Shown one piece after another: positions 17,655-26,202 of a stretch of DNA of 64,000 bases. Origin of the DNA: Granulicella sp. L56 (GTDB lineage Bacteria > Acidobacteriota > Terriglobia > Terriglobales > Acidobacteriaceae). The position numbers and the translations under genes are program-made. The notes under the pieces were generated by a model. That model saw only the letters and a program-made list of their open reading frames with translations, searched no databases and had not been told where the DNA came from. The DNA is taken from positions 124,001 to 188,000 of the forward strand of contig NZ_LMUS01000004.1 in the NCBI RefSeq assembly GCF_009765835.1, given 5' to 3'. Numbering within the stretch: position 1 is the first letter of the stretch; every line of letters begins with the position of its first letter.

Positions 17655-17921
17655 CTAAGCGAAGGTAGTAGAGGGTGGGGGACGCTGAAAGCGGGCTGGC
17701 GAAATTGGCGCACGGTCAGGCGTAGGGCTGTTATGTTGCGCATCAAGCCATGAGAACAACGGCGCGCCCAACACTTCGCCAAGAAATACCGGAACAAGGA
17801 TGAAACAAAGCGCCGCTATCTGCTGATGCGCTCCGTGGGGGAGCAGCACCAGCAGAAGAGCTATCAGGACTGCTATGACCGCATAGGTCCTGAGTAATCG
17901 CGATCTGGAGATCGAAGGCAT
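17655..17921 (-). CDS. Hypothetical small membrane protein
   Basis: The 88-residue product has two hydrophobic segments (about 11-28 and 34-56) and a Pro-rich polar tail. It lies 24 nt downstream of the VWFA gene on the same strand, so the two may be co-transcribed. No ribosome-binding site is obvious and I recognise no family. Confidence 0.6.
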   Translation of the reverse strand: MPSISRSRLLRTYAVIAVLIALLLVLLPHGAHQQIAALCFILVPVFLGEVLGAPLFSWLDAQHNSPTPDRAPISPARFQRPPPSTTFA

Positions 17922-17945
17922 TGCTAGCTGCCAGTGTATACGGCG

Positions 17946-18983
17946 TTACTCGTCGTTGCCCATCGAATCAGCAAGCGCGTAGTAGCCTTTGCGGGCCTGA
18001 ACCTTCTGGCCCTTCTGGCAGGAGATATTGAGCGTACGAAAAGTCCCGTCCACCTTGAGATTCGTAGGCGTGTAGCTGGCAAGGTACTGGGTGCGCAACT
18101 CGTCCTGAATCTGGTCGAAGGCGTCTTCGAGCTTTTTGCCGTTATTGCCGACGTTGATGACGCGGCCGCCTGTCTCTCTTGCCAGACGATCCATATCCGC
18201 AGCGCCTGTAACTCCAAGATTGATGCCGAAGCCGCCATTATAGAAATTGCGATCCGCGATCAGGATGACGTAGATGATCGTGTTCGACTTCTGCGCCGCT
18301 TCAATGGAAGACTTCAGTGTCTCCTGGCTGCCCTGGTCGCCGCCATCGGTCAGCATGACCAGCACCTTGCGCCCCGCTTCTTGCCGCAGCTTGTCGTGAG
18401 CGGCAAGATACACAGCGTCGTACAGGAGAGTGCCGCGCGGCGTGCCATTGCCGGTGACGGAGCCAGTGCCGGCACCGGTATTAATCGTGGCCTTCTCCAT
18501 GGCGCGTCTCAGCTCGCGCGGGTCGTTCGTGTAATCGGAGAGAAGATCGACGTTGATGTCGAACGAGATAAGGAAGGCCTCGTCCTTGGGCGTCAGAACG
18601 TCCTTGAGAAACTCGGCACCGGACTGCTGCTCCAGCGGAAGAACGTTCTGCTGGCTGCCGCTGGTGTCGAGCAGGATGCCGATCGTGAGCGGTAACTTCT
18701 TCTCCTGCGTAAAGTTTTTGATGGTCTGTGGGACCTTGTCCTCGGCAATCTCGCAGTCGTTCTTATGCAGATTGGTGATGAAGCCGTCCTTATCGCGCAC
18801 GGAGAAGTAGACGTTGACGAGGTTGACGTTGACCTTCAGGGTCTCGACATCCTGATCTTCGCGGGGCTGGGCAGCAGCAGTACTGGCCGGGGGTGGACCG
18901 TCGGGCGAGGGGGCCTCCTGCGCATGGAGGGGGAGTGAGAAGCCAAGGGACAGGGCGGCGGCAAGCAGGACAAAGGGGCGCAT
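17946..18983 (-). CDS. VWFA-related acidobacterial secreted protein
   Basis: The 345-residue protein has a signal peptide (MRPFVLLAAALSLGFSLPLHA) and a Pro/Ala-rich linker. It then has the acidobacterial VWFA pattern: LKVNVNLVNVYFSVRDKDG, a MIDAS motif in ILLDTSGSQQN, VLVMLTDGGDQG and a C-terminal YLASYTPTNLKVDGTFRTL. Proteins of this type are abundant in Acidobacteria, but their function is unknown; metal-dependent ligand binding at the envelope is likely. A second VWFA gene is divergently transcribed about 200 bp away. Confidence 0.9.
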   Translation of the reverse strand: MRPFVLLAAALSLGFSLPLHAQEAPSPDGPPPASTAAAQPREDQDVETLKVNVNLVNVYFSVRDKDGFITNLHKNDCEIAEDKVPQTIKNFTQEKKLPLTIGILLDTSGSQQNVLPLEQQSGAEFLKDVLTPKDEAFLISFDINVDLLSDYTNDPRELRRAMEKATINTGAGTGSVTGNGTPRGTLLYDAVYLAAHDKLRQEAGRKVLVMLTDGGDQGSQETLKSSIEAAQKSNTIIYVILIADRNFYNGGFGINLGVTGAADMDRLARETGGRVINVGNNGKKLEDAFDQIQDELRTQYLASYTPTNLKVDGTFRTLNISCQKGQKVQARKGYYALADSMGNDE

Positions 18984-19180
18984 ACCTCATTAGACGACGA
19001 AGATTGGGCGGAGTCAGCGGAAAAATGCTGCCCGCCCCGAAAGTGGAGGCACAACGTAAGGGGTAGGTCGAGCGTCCAACGAAAAGGTTTAGATACGGGA
19101 TGGCGGCGCGGAGGTCGCGCTGGTAGTCTGGTAGTTGGCCGGGCTAGTGTCCGGGCTGAAAGATACGGGGGTCGTTCTTG

Positions 19181-20530
19181 GTGAAGTACAGCATATTGGC
19201 GGGGGCTGTGGCATGCATGATGCTGGCACAGCAGGCACAGCAAACGGCAGCACAGGATCAGGCACCGCAGACAGTCGCGCAACAGACAGCCGCGCAGCAG
19301 CAGGCGATTCCCGATGCTCCCAGGCCACAGCAACCATCGCCGTTCAATGCGGTTGCGCCCGGCAAGGGCACACCAGCAGACCTCGATAACTCGACCTCTT
19401 CTGACGATGACGCTGGAGCACCCCCAAGCAGCCTGCCGCAAACGGCGGCGGAGAAGGCTGCGCAAGGTACGCCTCCTGAGGTTCCGGCGGCAGGACAAGG
19501 AGCTGAGGCCTTTACCCTGCATGTCCAGACCAATTTTGTCGAAGTGCCGTTTACCGTAAAGGATTCGAAGCAGCGTCTGGTGCCGGGACTGACCTGGCGC
19601 GATGTGCACGTATACGAAAATGGCCTGCGCCAGCAGATGGCACTCTTTACGACAGACGCCTTTCCTCTGTCGGTAGCGCTCGTCATCGACCAGAGCATGA
19701 CCTACGACAACATGACCAAGGTCAACAACGCGCTCGATGCGCTGCCGGGAGCCTTCGCAGCCTATGACGAGGTCGCGGTCTTTACCTATAACAATGGGCC
19801 GAGAATGCAGACCGACTTCACCGCTGCCCAGAGCGCCCGCTTGAGTGCCGTGATCGAACGGTCCAAGTCGACCGGACGCGAAGGTGCGATGGCCTACACC
19901 AGCGGTCCGCTCTCGCAGAACATCAACCTTAATGGCGGTGCACAGAGCTACATCGACCCAAACACCAATTCGACCCACGGCACCAGCCTGAGCAATACGC
20001 TGAACGTTCCCAAGGAAGTGCATACGCTGAACGACGCCATTCTGGCGGCAGCGAACCACCTGGCCAAGACGCGGCCCGGACGTCGGCGCGTGATCTACGT
20101 CATCAGCGATGGCAAGGAATACGGCAGCACAGCGAGCTTCAAAGAAGTCGTGAAGTATCTGCAGACCAACAAGATCGCTGTCTACGGCACGCTGGTAGGC
20201 GACTCTTCCCTGCCCGTCGTCGGCTTCCTCGACCGCATCCACCTGCCCCTGACCATGCGTGACAACGTCCTGCAGGCCTATGCCAAGCAGACCGGCGGCA
20301 ATTTTGAGGCGGAGTTCCGGCAGCGCGGCATCGAAGACAGCTTTGCCCGGATCGCCGAAGAGGTGCGCACGCAGTACACCATCGGCTACTACACGCACGA
20401 GCCGTTTATCGACAGCAAATATCGCACCCTTGAGGTCAAGATCCTGCGGCCGAATCTGACGGTCATCGCCAAGGCGGGGTACTATCCCTCGGCTGAGGAC
20501 ACCAAGCCGTCCATCGTTCGAGCAAAGTAG
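19181..20530 (+). CDS. VWFA-related acidobacterial secreted protein with low-complexity N-terminus
   Basis: The 449-residue protein has a short signal-like segment (VKYSILAGAVACMMLA) and a Gln/Ala/Pro-rich low-complexity stretch to about residue 105. A VWFA domain follows: LHVQTNFVEVPFTVKDSKQR, a MIDAS-like LVIDQSMTYDN, RRRVIYVISDGKEYG and YTIGYYTHEPFIDSKYRTL. It is a paralogue of the divergent gene at 17946-18983. The start is uncertain (TTG 19178 or GTG 19181). A DMT-family permease gene begins 10 nt after its stop. Confidence 0.88.
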   Translation: MKYSILAGAVACMMLAQQAQQTAAQDQAPQTVAQQTAAQQQAIPDAPRPQQPSPFNAVAPGKGTPADLDNSTSSDDDAGAPPSSLPQTAAEKAAQGTPPEVPAAGQGAEAFTLHVQTNFVEVPFTVKDSKQRLVPGLTWRDVHVYENGLRQQMALFTTDAFPLSVALVIDQSMTYDNMTKVNNALDALPGAFAAYDEVAVFTYNNGPRMQTDFTAAQSARLSAVIERSKSTGREGAMAYTSGPLSQNINLNGGAQSYIDPNTNSTHGTSLSNTLNVPKEVHTLNDAILAAANHLAKTRPGRRRVIYVISDGKEYGSTASFKEVVKYLQTNKIAVYGTLVGDSSLPVVGFLDRIHLPLTMRDNVLQAYAKQTGGNFEAEFRQRGIEDSFARIAEEVRTQYTIGYYTHEPFIDSKYRTLEVKILRPNLTVIAKAGYYPSAEDTKPSIVRAK

Positions 20531-20540
20531 GCTCGCCCTG

Positions 20541-21419
20541 TTGCATCTGAACGCTCTGCTGGCCCTGGCGGCAGCCGTTTTATGGGGTGGCGGAGACTTC
20601 TCCGGCGGCATGGGCGCAAAGAACGCCGGTGGCACCATGGGCGGTGCGCTGCGCGTCATCCTGCTGAGCCATGCCTCCAGCTTTGTTGTGCTAATCGCCA
20701 TCGCCCAATGGCGCGGCGATGCCTTCCCGCACGGCGCTCCGCTGGCCTGGGGCATTGGGGCTGGCGTCGCGGGGGGAATCTCGCTGGCTTGTTTCTACGT
20801 CGCGCTCTCGCGTGGCGCCATGGGAGCCTCAGCCGCCTTGAGCGGCCTGCTGGCCGCTGCCATTCCTGCTGCGGTCTCAATCGCCTCGGAGGGTTCGCCG
20901 GGGCTGCTGCGCATCGTGGGTTTCCTTATAGCTGGAGGCGCCATCTGGCTAATCGCCGCCGGGCCGAACGCCGAGGCCAAATCCGCCGATGCCGGTACGA
21001 TCTGGCTGGCCGTCGTGGCAGGCATTGGCTTTGGTATCTACTTTGTATCCTTGAAGATGGCCGGAGTTGCCGGCGTGGTCTGGCCGATGGCTACGGCAAG
21101 GATCGGCAGCCTGAGCGTCTGCTCCCTGATGCTGCTGGGACTCTCGTTCAGCTCAAAGACCACAGAGATTGCCAAAGGCCGCCTGAACCGCACAGCGGTT
21201 CGCTGGGCGCTGACGACAGCGCTGCTCGATACCTCGGGCAACCTGCTGTTTATCGCAGCCACAAGGGCCGGACGACTGGATGTAGCCGCGGTACTGGCTT
21301 CCCTCTACCCGGCCTCGACCATCCTGCTGGCGGCCTGGATGCTGAGCGAGCGACCCACCCGGCGGCAGGGGCTGGGAATGCTGGTAGCCGCAGCAGCCGT
21401 GGTCATGATTACCCTGTAA
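20541..21419 (+). CDS. EamA/DMT-superfamily permease
   Basis: The 292-residue product has about ten hydrophobic helices in two repeats, typical of drug/metabolite transporters (RhaT/EamA). Examples are LNALLALAAAVLWGGGDF and the second-repeat end VAAVLASLYPASTILLAAW. Small and Gly-rich helices and the charged C-terminal motif LSERPTRRQGLGM fit the family. The start is a TTG 10 nt after the VWFA gene, so co-transcription is likely. The substrate is unknown. Confidence 0.85.
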   Translation: MHLNALLALAAAVLWGGGDFSGGMGAKNAGGTMGGALRVILLSHASSFVVLIAIAQWRGDAFPHGAPLAWGIGAGVAGGISLACFYVALSRGAMGASAALSGLLAAAIPAAVSIASEGSPGLLRIVGFLIAGGAIWLIAAGPNAEAKSADAGTIWLAVVAGIGFGIYFVSLKMAGVAGVVWPMATARIGSLSVCSLMLLGLSFSSKTTEIAKGRLNRTAVRWALTTALLDTSGNLLFIAATRAGRLDVAAVLASLYPASTILLAAWMLSERPTRRQGLGMLVAAAAVVMITL

Positions 21420-21445
21420 GCTCTCTTTTCGCCATCCCTCTCTAC

Positions 21446-21504
21446 AATTGGTTTAGTGCTAAATAGTTTAGTAAGTAAACTATTTACTACTAAACTATAA
21501 TTGG
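21446..21504. promoter_or_regulatory. AT-rich cluster of overlapping palindromes, operator-like
   Basis: TAAATAGTTTA and TAAACTATTTA (21460-21486) form a perfect 11-bp inverted repeat with a 5-nt centre. It is flanked by two 12-bp pseudo-palindromes, TTTAGTGCTAAA (21452-21463) and TTTACTACTAAA (21483-21494). The block is strikingly AT-rich in a GC-rich genome. It lies between two convergent genes, where no promoter is expected, and has no T-tract suited to a terminator. Confidence 0.6.
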
Positions 21505-21599
21505 CTTTTCACCCAGGCGGTCGCGCTTCATTCAACCGGTTTGAGCTTATGTCCTTTATTTTTAATGCTTTACGGGGGCATAGCCGGGCTGGGATCGGC

Positions 21600-22406
21600 T
21601 TATAGCTTGATGTGGCTGGGATCGAAGGTCGGAGGCGGGTATTTGAGCTTGAGACCCTGCATGGCGTCGACGATGATCTGCGAGATGGCGACGTTGCGGT
21701 ACCACTTGTGGTTCGACGGGATGACGAACCAAGGGGCATGTTTGCGGCTGGTGGCGGAGAGGATGTCGTTGTAGGCCTCTTCGTAGCCGGGCCAGAACTG
21801 GCGCTCGTGGAAGTCCGCTTCGGAGAGCTTCCAGTGCTTGTCCGGCGTGTCGATACGGGACTTGAGGCGCTGGGTCTGCTCTTCGTGCGAGATGTGCAGG
21901 AAAAACTTGAGGATGACGACGCCGTTGTCGGTGAGCATGTCTTCGAACCCATTAATGTTCTCGAGGCGTCGGCGGACGATCTTGCCGGAGATGAGCTTGT
22001 GGACTCGCGGCGAGAGAACGTCCTCGTAGTGTGACCGGTTGAAGATGCCGATCATGCCTCTGGGGGGGACGGCGTCGTGAGCGCGCCACAGGAAGTCGTG
22101 CCGAGCCTCCAGCGGGGTGGGAACCTTGAAGGCGGTGACGTCGCAGCCCTGCGGGTTGATGCCGGAGAAGATGTGGCGGATGGTGCCGTCTTTGCCCGCC
22201 GTGTCCATGCCCTGCAGGACGATCAGCAGGGCCTTCTGCTGGCTGGCGTAGAAGACTTCCTGAAGAGTATTGAGCTGGGTGCGATGCTTGACGAGAAGCG
22301 CCGCGGCAGACTCCTCCGTCTTGAAGGAGCCGGTCTCCCCGGCGGGAAGACGGGTGATGCGGACTGTCGAATGCGGTTTGACGAGGTAGGGCGATTTCAG
22401 CTTCAT
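21600..22406 (-). CDS. ppk2: Polyphosphate kinase 2 family protein
   Basis: PPK2 enzymes transfer phosphate between polyphosphate and nucleotides. The 268-residue product has the Walker A motif LQGMDTAGKDGTIRHIFSG, the second motif IGIFNRSHYEDVL and the lid/C-terminal YNDILSATSRKHAPWFVIPS with WYRN. The single-domain length is usual. It converges on the DMT permease gene, and tatA lies upstream on the same strand (80 nt). Whether AMP or ADP is the acceptor cannot be decided by eye. Confidence 0.93.
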   Translation of the reverse strand: MKLKSPYLVKPHSTVRITRLPAGETGSFKTEESAAALLVKHRTQLNTLQEVFYASQQKALLIVLQGMDTAGKDGTIRHIFSGINPQGCDVTAFKVPTPLEARHDFLWRAHDAVPPRGMIGIFNRSHYEDVLSPRVHKLISGKIVRRRLENINGFEDMLTDNGVVILKFFLHISHEEQTQRLKSRIDTPDKHWKLSEADFHERQFWPGYEEAYNDILSATSRKHAPWFVIPSNHKWYRNVAISQIIVDAMQGLKLKYPPPTFDPSHIKL

Positions 22407-22486
22407 CAGGAAATGCCTATCTGGACAGAACTACAGAGGAAGAACCCGGAGATGCGGATATCGCGCCATCCGGGCTAAGAGATGCC

Positions 22487-22699
22487 CTACTTGACCGATT
22501 CTTCCGGCTTCGGCGTAACGGCGTGAGTGGTCTCGGTGGGCTTGTTTATCTCTTCGGTGACGCCCTTCATGCCGTCTTTGAAGCCGCGAAGGCCTTCGCC
22601 CAAACCTTTGCCCAGCTCCGGCAGCTTCTTACCGCCGAACAGCACTATAACGATGATCGCGAGGATGGCCAGATGCCACGGTTGAAATAGATCGCCCAT
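22487..22699 (-). CDS. tatA: Twin-arginine translocase subunit TatA/TatE
   Basis: The 70-residue product has the TatA layout: a short N-terminal membrane helix (PWHLAILAIIVIVLFGGKKL), the hinge FGGKKLPELGKGLGEG, an amphipathic helix with FKDGMKG and a polar tail. TatA oligomerises to let folded Tat substrates cross the membrane. No tatB or tatC is adjacent. At least two predicted Tat substrates occur in the window, at 7147 and 16042. Confidence 0.93.
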   Translation of the reverse strand: MGDLFQPWHLAILAIIVIVLFGGKKLPELGKGLGEGLRGFKDGMKGVTEEINKPTETTHAVTPKPEESVK

Positions 22700-22800
22700 A
22701 TAAATTCTCCCTACAAGCCGGATGCGTAACGCCCCAACCGGCTCATATCATTGTCGCACAAAGTAAATCCGCAGATAGACTGCAATTAGAGCGGTCCTCC

Positions 22801-22891
22801 TCCAGATGTAGTTTTGCTGATTCGAGCAAAACGCAGATTCCCTTCGGGAATGACAAACAAAGGAAGCTACACCTGAGTGGAAATACCTATC
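22801..22891. repeat. Dispersed repeat, copy 1, in the tatA/beta-barrel gap
   Basis: About 90 bp here recurs at 23746-23872 on the other side of the beta-barrel gene. Both copies share GATTCGAGCAAAACGCAGAT, a TTCCC-TTC-GGGAA mini-hairpin, and the stretch GAATGACAAACAAA...GGAAGCTACACCTG. The rest of the 22700-23009 interval shows no gene that I can support. Confidence 0.85.
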
Positions 22892-23009
22892 GTCTACCTA
22901 TAGACCATCATCGCGGGTTTTCATAGCCCACAATCCGGTCTCTTTGTAGATACGATACAGCGAATCAGGCAGATGTGCGCCAGACGTTATATCTTGGAAG
23001 CTGAAGCTA

Positions 23010-23735
23010 ATGCGGGAGAAGGTGTTGGGAAAAAAGATGCAGAGATTGATGTCGGGATTGAAGATGGCCGCGACGTGGAAGAACGGAACACGCACGGCAA
23101 GTGGAATGCTGCTGGGATTGATGTTTGTTGCGGGCGCCGCGGCGATGGCACAGGCCACAGGCAAGCTGGCTGCAGAACCTCCAGTAACCTATGCGAACCG
23201 CTACGAGATCTATGGCGGCCTGAACTTTATGAACTTTCAGGCGGGACAGAACCTGCCGACGCGGATGAACCTTGGCGGCGGCGAGCTTCTGGGCACCTAC
23301 TGGCTGACCAAGCGGGTCGGCCTGGCTGCGGATTATCGCGGTGAGGCAGGAACGACGCCGGTCTTCCCCAGCGCGCCGATTCCGCCGAACCCAAACTACA
23401 TCAACCGGCCGCTGGTGTACATGAACATGGGCATGCTTGGCGCACAGTTGCGCGGGCCGAAGAACCAGTTCGCCGCAGTCAATCTCCACGGGTACTTTGG
23501 CGTGGCGCACGGCGTCTTCGATGGCGGCACCGGCGGCGTTCCTCCTGAGGATGTAGGCCTGTACAGCAATCGCACCAAACCGATTGCGGCGGTAGGCGGC
23601 AGCCTCGATATCAACCGCTCCAAGAACTTGGCGGTTCGCCTCTCGCCGGACCTGATCTTCGAGCACTTCGGGACAGAGACGCGGGAGTTCTTCGCGATCT
23701 CGGCTGGTGTCGTCTATCGGTTTGGCAAGAATTAG
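23010..23735 (+). CDS. Outer-membrane beta-barrel protein
   Basis: The 241-residue product has a hydrophobic signal segment (about 31-47, GMLLGLMFVAGAAAMAQA). It then has alternating amphipathic strands such as YEIYGGLNFMNFQAGQN, GELLGTYWLTKRVGLAADYR and FFAISAGVVYRFGKN, ending near an aromatic residue as in porin-like proteins. Starts at 23010, 23037 and 23049 are all possible; the long N-region favours one of the later ATGs. The gene is flanked on both sides by copies of one dispersed repeat. Confidence 0.72.
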   Translation: MREKVLGKKMQRLMSGLKMAATWKNGTRTASGMLLGLMFVAGAAAMAQATGKLAAEPPVTYANRYEIYGGLNFMNFQAGQNLPTRMNLGGGELLGTYWLTKRVGLAADYRGEAGTTPVFPSAPIPPNPNYINRPLVYMNMGMLGAQLRGPKNQFAAVNLHGYFGVAHGVFDGGTGGVPPEDVGLYSNRTKPIAAVGGSLDINRSKNLAVRLSPDLIFEHFGTETREFFAISAGVVYRFGKN

Positions 23736-23745
23736 AGAGGTTTTA

Positions 23746-23872
23746 TCCAGATGCAGGTTTGGTGATTCGAGCAAAACGCAGATTCCCTTCGGGAATGACA
23801 AACAAAAGGAAGCTACACCTGTTCCCTCTCAGGAATGACAAACAAAGGAATCTACACCTGAGAGGAAATAGC
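23746..23872. repeat. Dispersed repeat, copies 2 and 3 in tandem
   Basis: The first part, 23746-23821, matches 22801-22875 with few changes. A second partial copy, 23822-23872, repeats the GGAATGACAAACAAAGGAA segment and the following ACACCTGAG-GGAAATA-CTAT. Together they show a local tandem duplication of the unit seen upstream. Confidence 0.85.
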
Positions 23873-23909
23873 TATAAGCCTTCTTTCGAAGACATTAACC
23901 GACCGCGGA

Positions 23910-25172
23910 TTACCAGGTGTCGCGTTGCTGGAGAAAGTCTGGTGAGACCGGGTTCTCGTAGACAGAGTAGTCGCGGGTGACGACGGTGATGCCGCTGGCG
24001 GAGACAAAGTAGTTCTTCTTGTCTTCGTTGGGATCGTAGCCGATGACCGTGCCGTCCGGAATGTGGACGTCGCGGTCGAGAATGGCGTGCCGGATGCGGC
24101 AGTGGCGACCGATGTTAACGTGCGAAAAGACAATGCTCGAATCCACGTCGGCGTAGGAGTTGACACGAACGTCGTGCGAGACGACGCTGTTGCGCACGAC
24201 GGCTCCGGAGACGATGGAGCCGGAGCAAACGATTGAGTTGATCGCCATGCCGGTTCGTCCCGGCTCTCCGAAGACAAACTTGGCAGGCGGGTACTGATAG
24301 GGACGCGTACGCATGGGCCAGGACTTGTCATAGAGATTGAAGGTAGGCGAGACGCCCGCAACATCCATGTTGGCCTCGTAGTAGGCCTCCAGAGTGCCGA
24401 CATCGCGCCAGTAGAGGGCCTTCGTCTTATTCTCGTCGACAAAGTTGAATGCCTGAACCTTGAAGCGCCCCAGAAGCTTGGGCAGAATGTCATGGCCGAA
24501 ATCATGCTTGGACTCGGGATCTTCGGCATCTTTCAGAAGCTCGGGGATGAGGACGTCGGTGTTGAAGATGTAGATGCCCATCGAGACATCGACCATGTCC
24601 GGGGTGAAGGGGGAACGAATGCTGGTCTCCTTCGGCTTTTCGACGAAGCCGGTGACTTCGCCGCTCTGGGCGATCTCAACGACACCGAAGGCGGAGACCT
24701 CATCGGGCGAGATGGGCAGCGTGGCCAGGGTCACATCCGCGCCGGAGTCCTTGTGCTGGTTGAGCATGCGGCCATAATTCATCTTGTAGATGTGATCGCC
24801 GGAGAGGATGATGACGTACTTGGGCTCCTCGGAACCGATGGAGTAGATGTTCTGGTAGACCGCATCGGCGGTGCCGGTGTACCAGTTCTTGCTGACGCGC
24901 TGCATGGGCGGAAGGATCTCGATGAACTCGCCGAGTTCATTGGCCACCACTGGCCCCCAGCCTTCGCGGATGTGGCGGTTGAGCGAGAGCGCCTTGTACT
25001 GGGTGAGGATATAAACGCGACGCAGATCGGAGTTGATGCAGTTGGACAGCGTGCTATCGATGATGCGGTACTGCCCGGCAAAGGGAACTGCCGGTTTAGC
25101 GCGATCACGGGTCAGGGGGAAAAGTCTTTCACCGGCACCACCGGCAAGCAGAACGCCCAGCGTATCTCTCAT
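23910..25172 (-). CDS. glgC: Glucose-1-phosphate adenylyltransferase
   Basis: GlgC makes ADP-glucose from glucose-1-phosphate and ATP, the committed step of bacterial glycogen synthesis. The 420-residue product has the nucleotide-binding motif GVLLAGGAGERLFPLTRDRA, then KPAVPFAGQYRIIDSTLSNC, the catalytic region IILSGDHIYKMNYG, GFVEKPKE, and a C-terminal left-handed beta-helix with hexapeptide character. Family members are allosteric. No other glycogen gene is adjacent. Confidence 0.96.
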   Translation of the reverse strand: MRDTLGVLLAGGAGERLFPLTRDRAKPAVPFAGQYRIIDSTLSNCINSDLRRVYILTQYKALSLNRHIREGWGPVVANELGEFIEILPPMQRVSKNWYTGTADAVYQNIYSIGSEEPKYVIILSGDHIYKMNYGRMLNQHKDSGADVTLATLPISPDEVSAFGVVEIAQSGEVTGFVEKPKETSIRSPFTPDMVDVSMGIYIFNTDVLIPELLKDAEDPESKHDFGHDILPKLLGRFKVQAFNFVDENKTKALYWRDVGTLEAYYEANMDVAGVSPTFNLYDKSWPMRTRPYQYPPAKFVFGEPGRTGMAINSIVCSGSIVSGAVVRNSVVSHDVRVNSYADVDSSIVFSHVNIGRHCRIRHAILDRDVHIPDGTVIGYDPNEDKKNYFVSASGITVVTRDYSVYENPVSPDFLQQRDTW

Positions 25173-25456
25173 ATTTTGACGACCTCGGACTTATGAACTA
25201 TGAACTACCACAGTCGGATGCACAAAACCGTGTACGAGCTTCCACGGAAACGCGAGTCTATCATCCTGAGGATTGAGTGTGCTGGTTTTTCGGATTTTAG
25301 CGGTATCTAACGCTGGGATGGAAGGTGGCAGATCGAATCGAAAGAAGGGGCAGTCGCAAGAACAACGGCGAAATACAGGGGTCTCTCCGCTGCACCGCGC
25401 GATAAAACCGCCCGGCTTCGGTCGAGATGGCGTTGTGTTGCGTTTGGATGAGGCTT

Positions 25457-25771
25457 TTACTCTTCCTTCGCGTCTTCCTGCGCGCTCTCTTCGGTAAGGC
25501 TGATGCGCAGGGATTTCAGAAAGGTCAGGTCGTTCTGGGTGAACGGGGCCTCTCCGCTTTCAGGAGGCAATGCAAGGGGGTCGTCCGATTCGCCGGTCTC
25601 CGCCTCGACTTCGTTGAGCCCAATGGTGGCCTCAAGCATGAGGAGAACATCAAAACCCTGCTCGCGGATGTTTTTGACGACGCCAGCGATGTCCTCCGAC
25701 TCCGATACGGACTCGTGGATCGCTTCGCCAAGTTTCTGGATAAGGTTTTTGACCTTCTGGTTCAATGCCAC
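25457..25771 (-). CDS. Hypothetical acidic protein
   Basis: This 104-residue protein has no signal peptide or membrane segment. It has a helical N-terminal half (VKNLIQKLGEAIHESVSESE) and an acidic C-terminus. The KNIREQGFDVLLMLEATIGLNEVE segment has the composition of a real coding region. I do not recognise a family. The gap upstream to glgC (25173-25456) shows only a short dispersed-repeat fragment. Confidence 0.65.
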   Translation of the reverse strand: MALNQKVKNLIQKLGEAIHESVSESEDIAGVVKNIREQGFDVLLMLEATIGLNEVEAETGESDDPLALPPESGEAPFTQNDLTFLKSLRISLTEESAQEDAKEE

Positions 25772-25941
25772 CTCCGGACTGCCCTATGTATGCACCCAAC
25801 CACGCATCGGGTATTCCCGGCCTTACGCGACCGGCGGGAACGGCATTGCGGGTACTGCGGCGTACCTTGAAGTACTTTTTACAGAATACGCCCGCGAGGA
25901 ACGCGCCGCAATCACATTGAAGGGGAATCCGCCAAGATGCC

Positions 25942-26085
25942 CTAGACCGTCGTATGGTGGTCGCCCCAGGCCACATCCAGTTGCCTGGCCAGCTCTTCGA
26001 CCGGTTTAATGCGTTTGGGACCCCATACCAGAAAGCCTACCGACGCAGCACAGAGCGCACCCATCGTCCAGAGAAAGCTCTTCAT
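25942..26085 (-). CDS. Small membrane-anchored hypothetical protein (47 aa)
   Basis: Translation gives MKSFLWTMGALCAASVGFLV, then WGPKRIKPVEELARQLDVAW and GDHHTTV. It has one hydrophobic helix followed by an amphipathic segment. AGAGGG on the minus strand lies about 8 nt before the ATG. The composition is strongly protein-like and nothing else occupies the strand. It is divergent from the DJ-1/PfpI gene. No function can be assigned. Confidence 0.6.
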   Translation of the reverse strand: MKSFLWTMGALCAASVGFLVWGPKRIKPVEELARQLDVAWGDHHTTV

Positions 26086-26202
26086 CGTGTTTTGCCCTCT
26101 TTTTGCGCCATTTTTTGGTTAGATGCGACGGGGCAGACCGAGGTCTATCGCCAGCGGCATTTTTCCTCTGAACTGGCTTACCCTAAGAGCAGAGGACAAC
26201 CT

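Noticed and set aside
18836..20755. A 639-codon minus-strand open frame across the VWFA intergenic region and the second VWFA gene
   Set aside because: It is antisense to a clear VWFA gene, is Arg/His/Leu-rich, lacks recognisable motifs and arises from high-GC codon structure.
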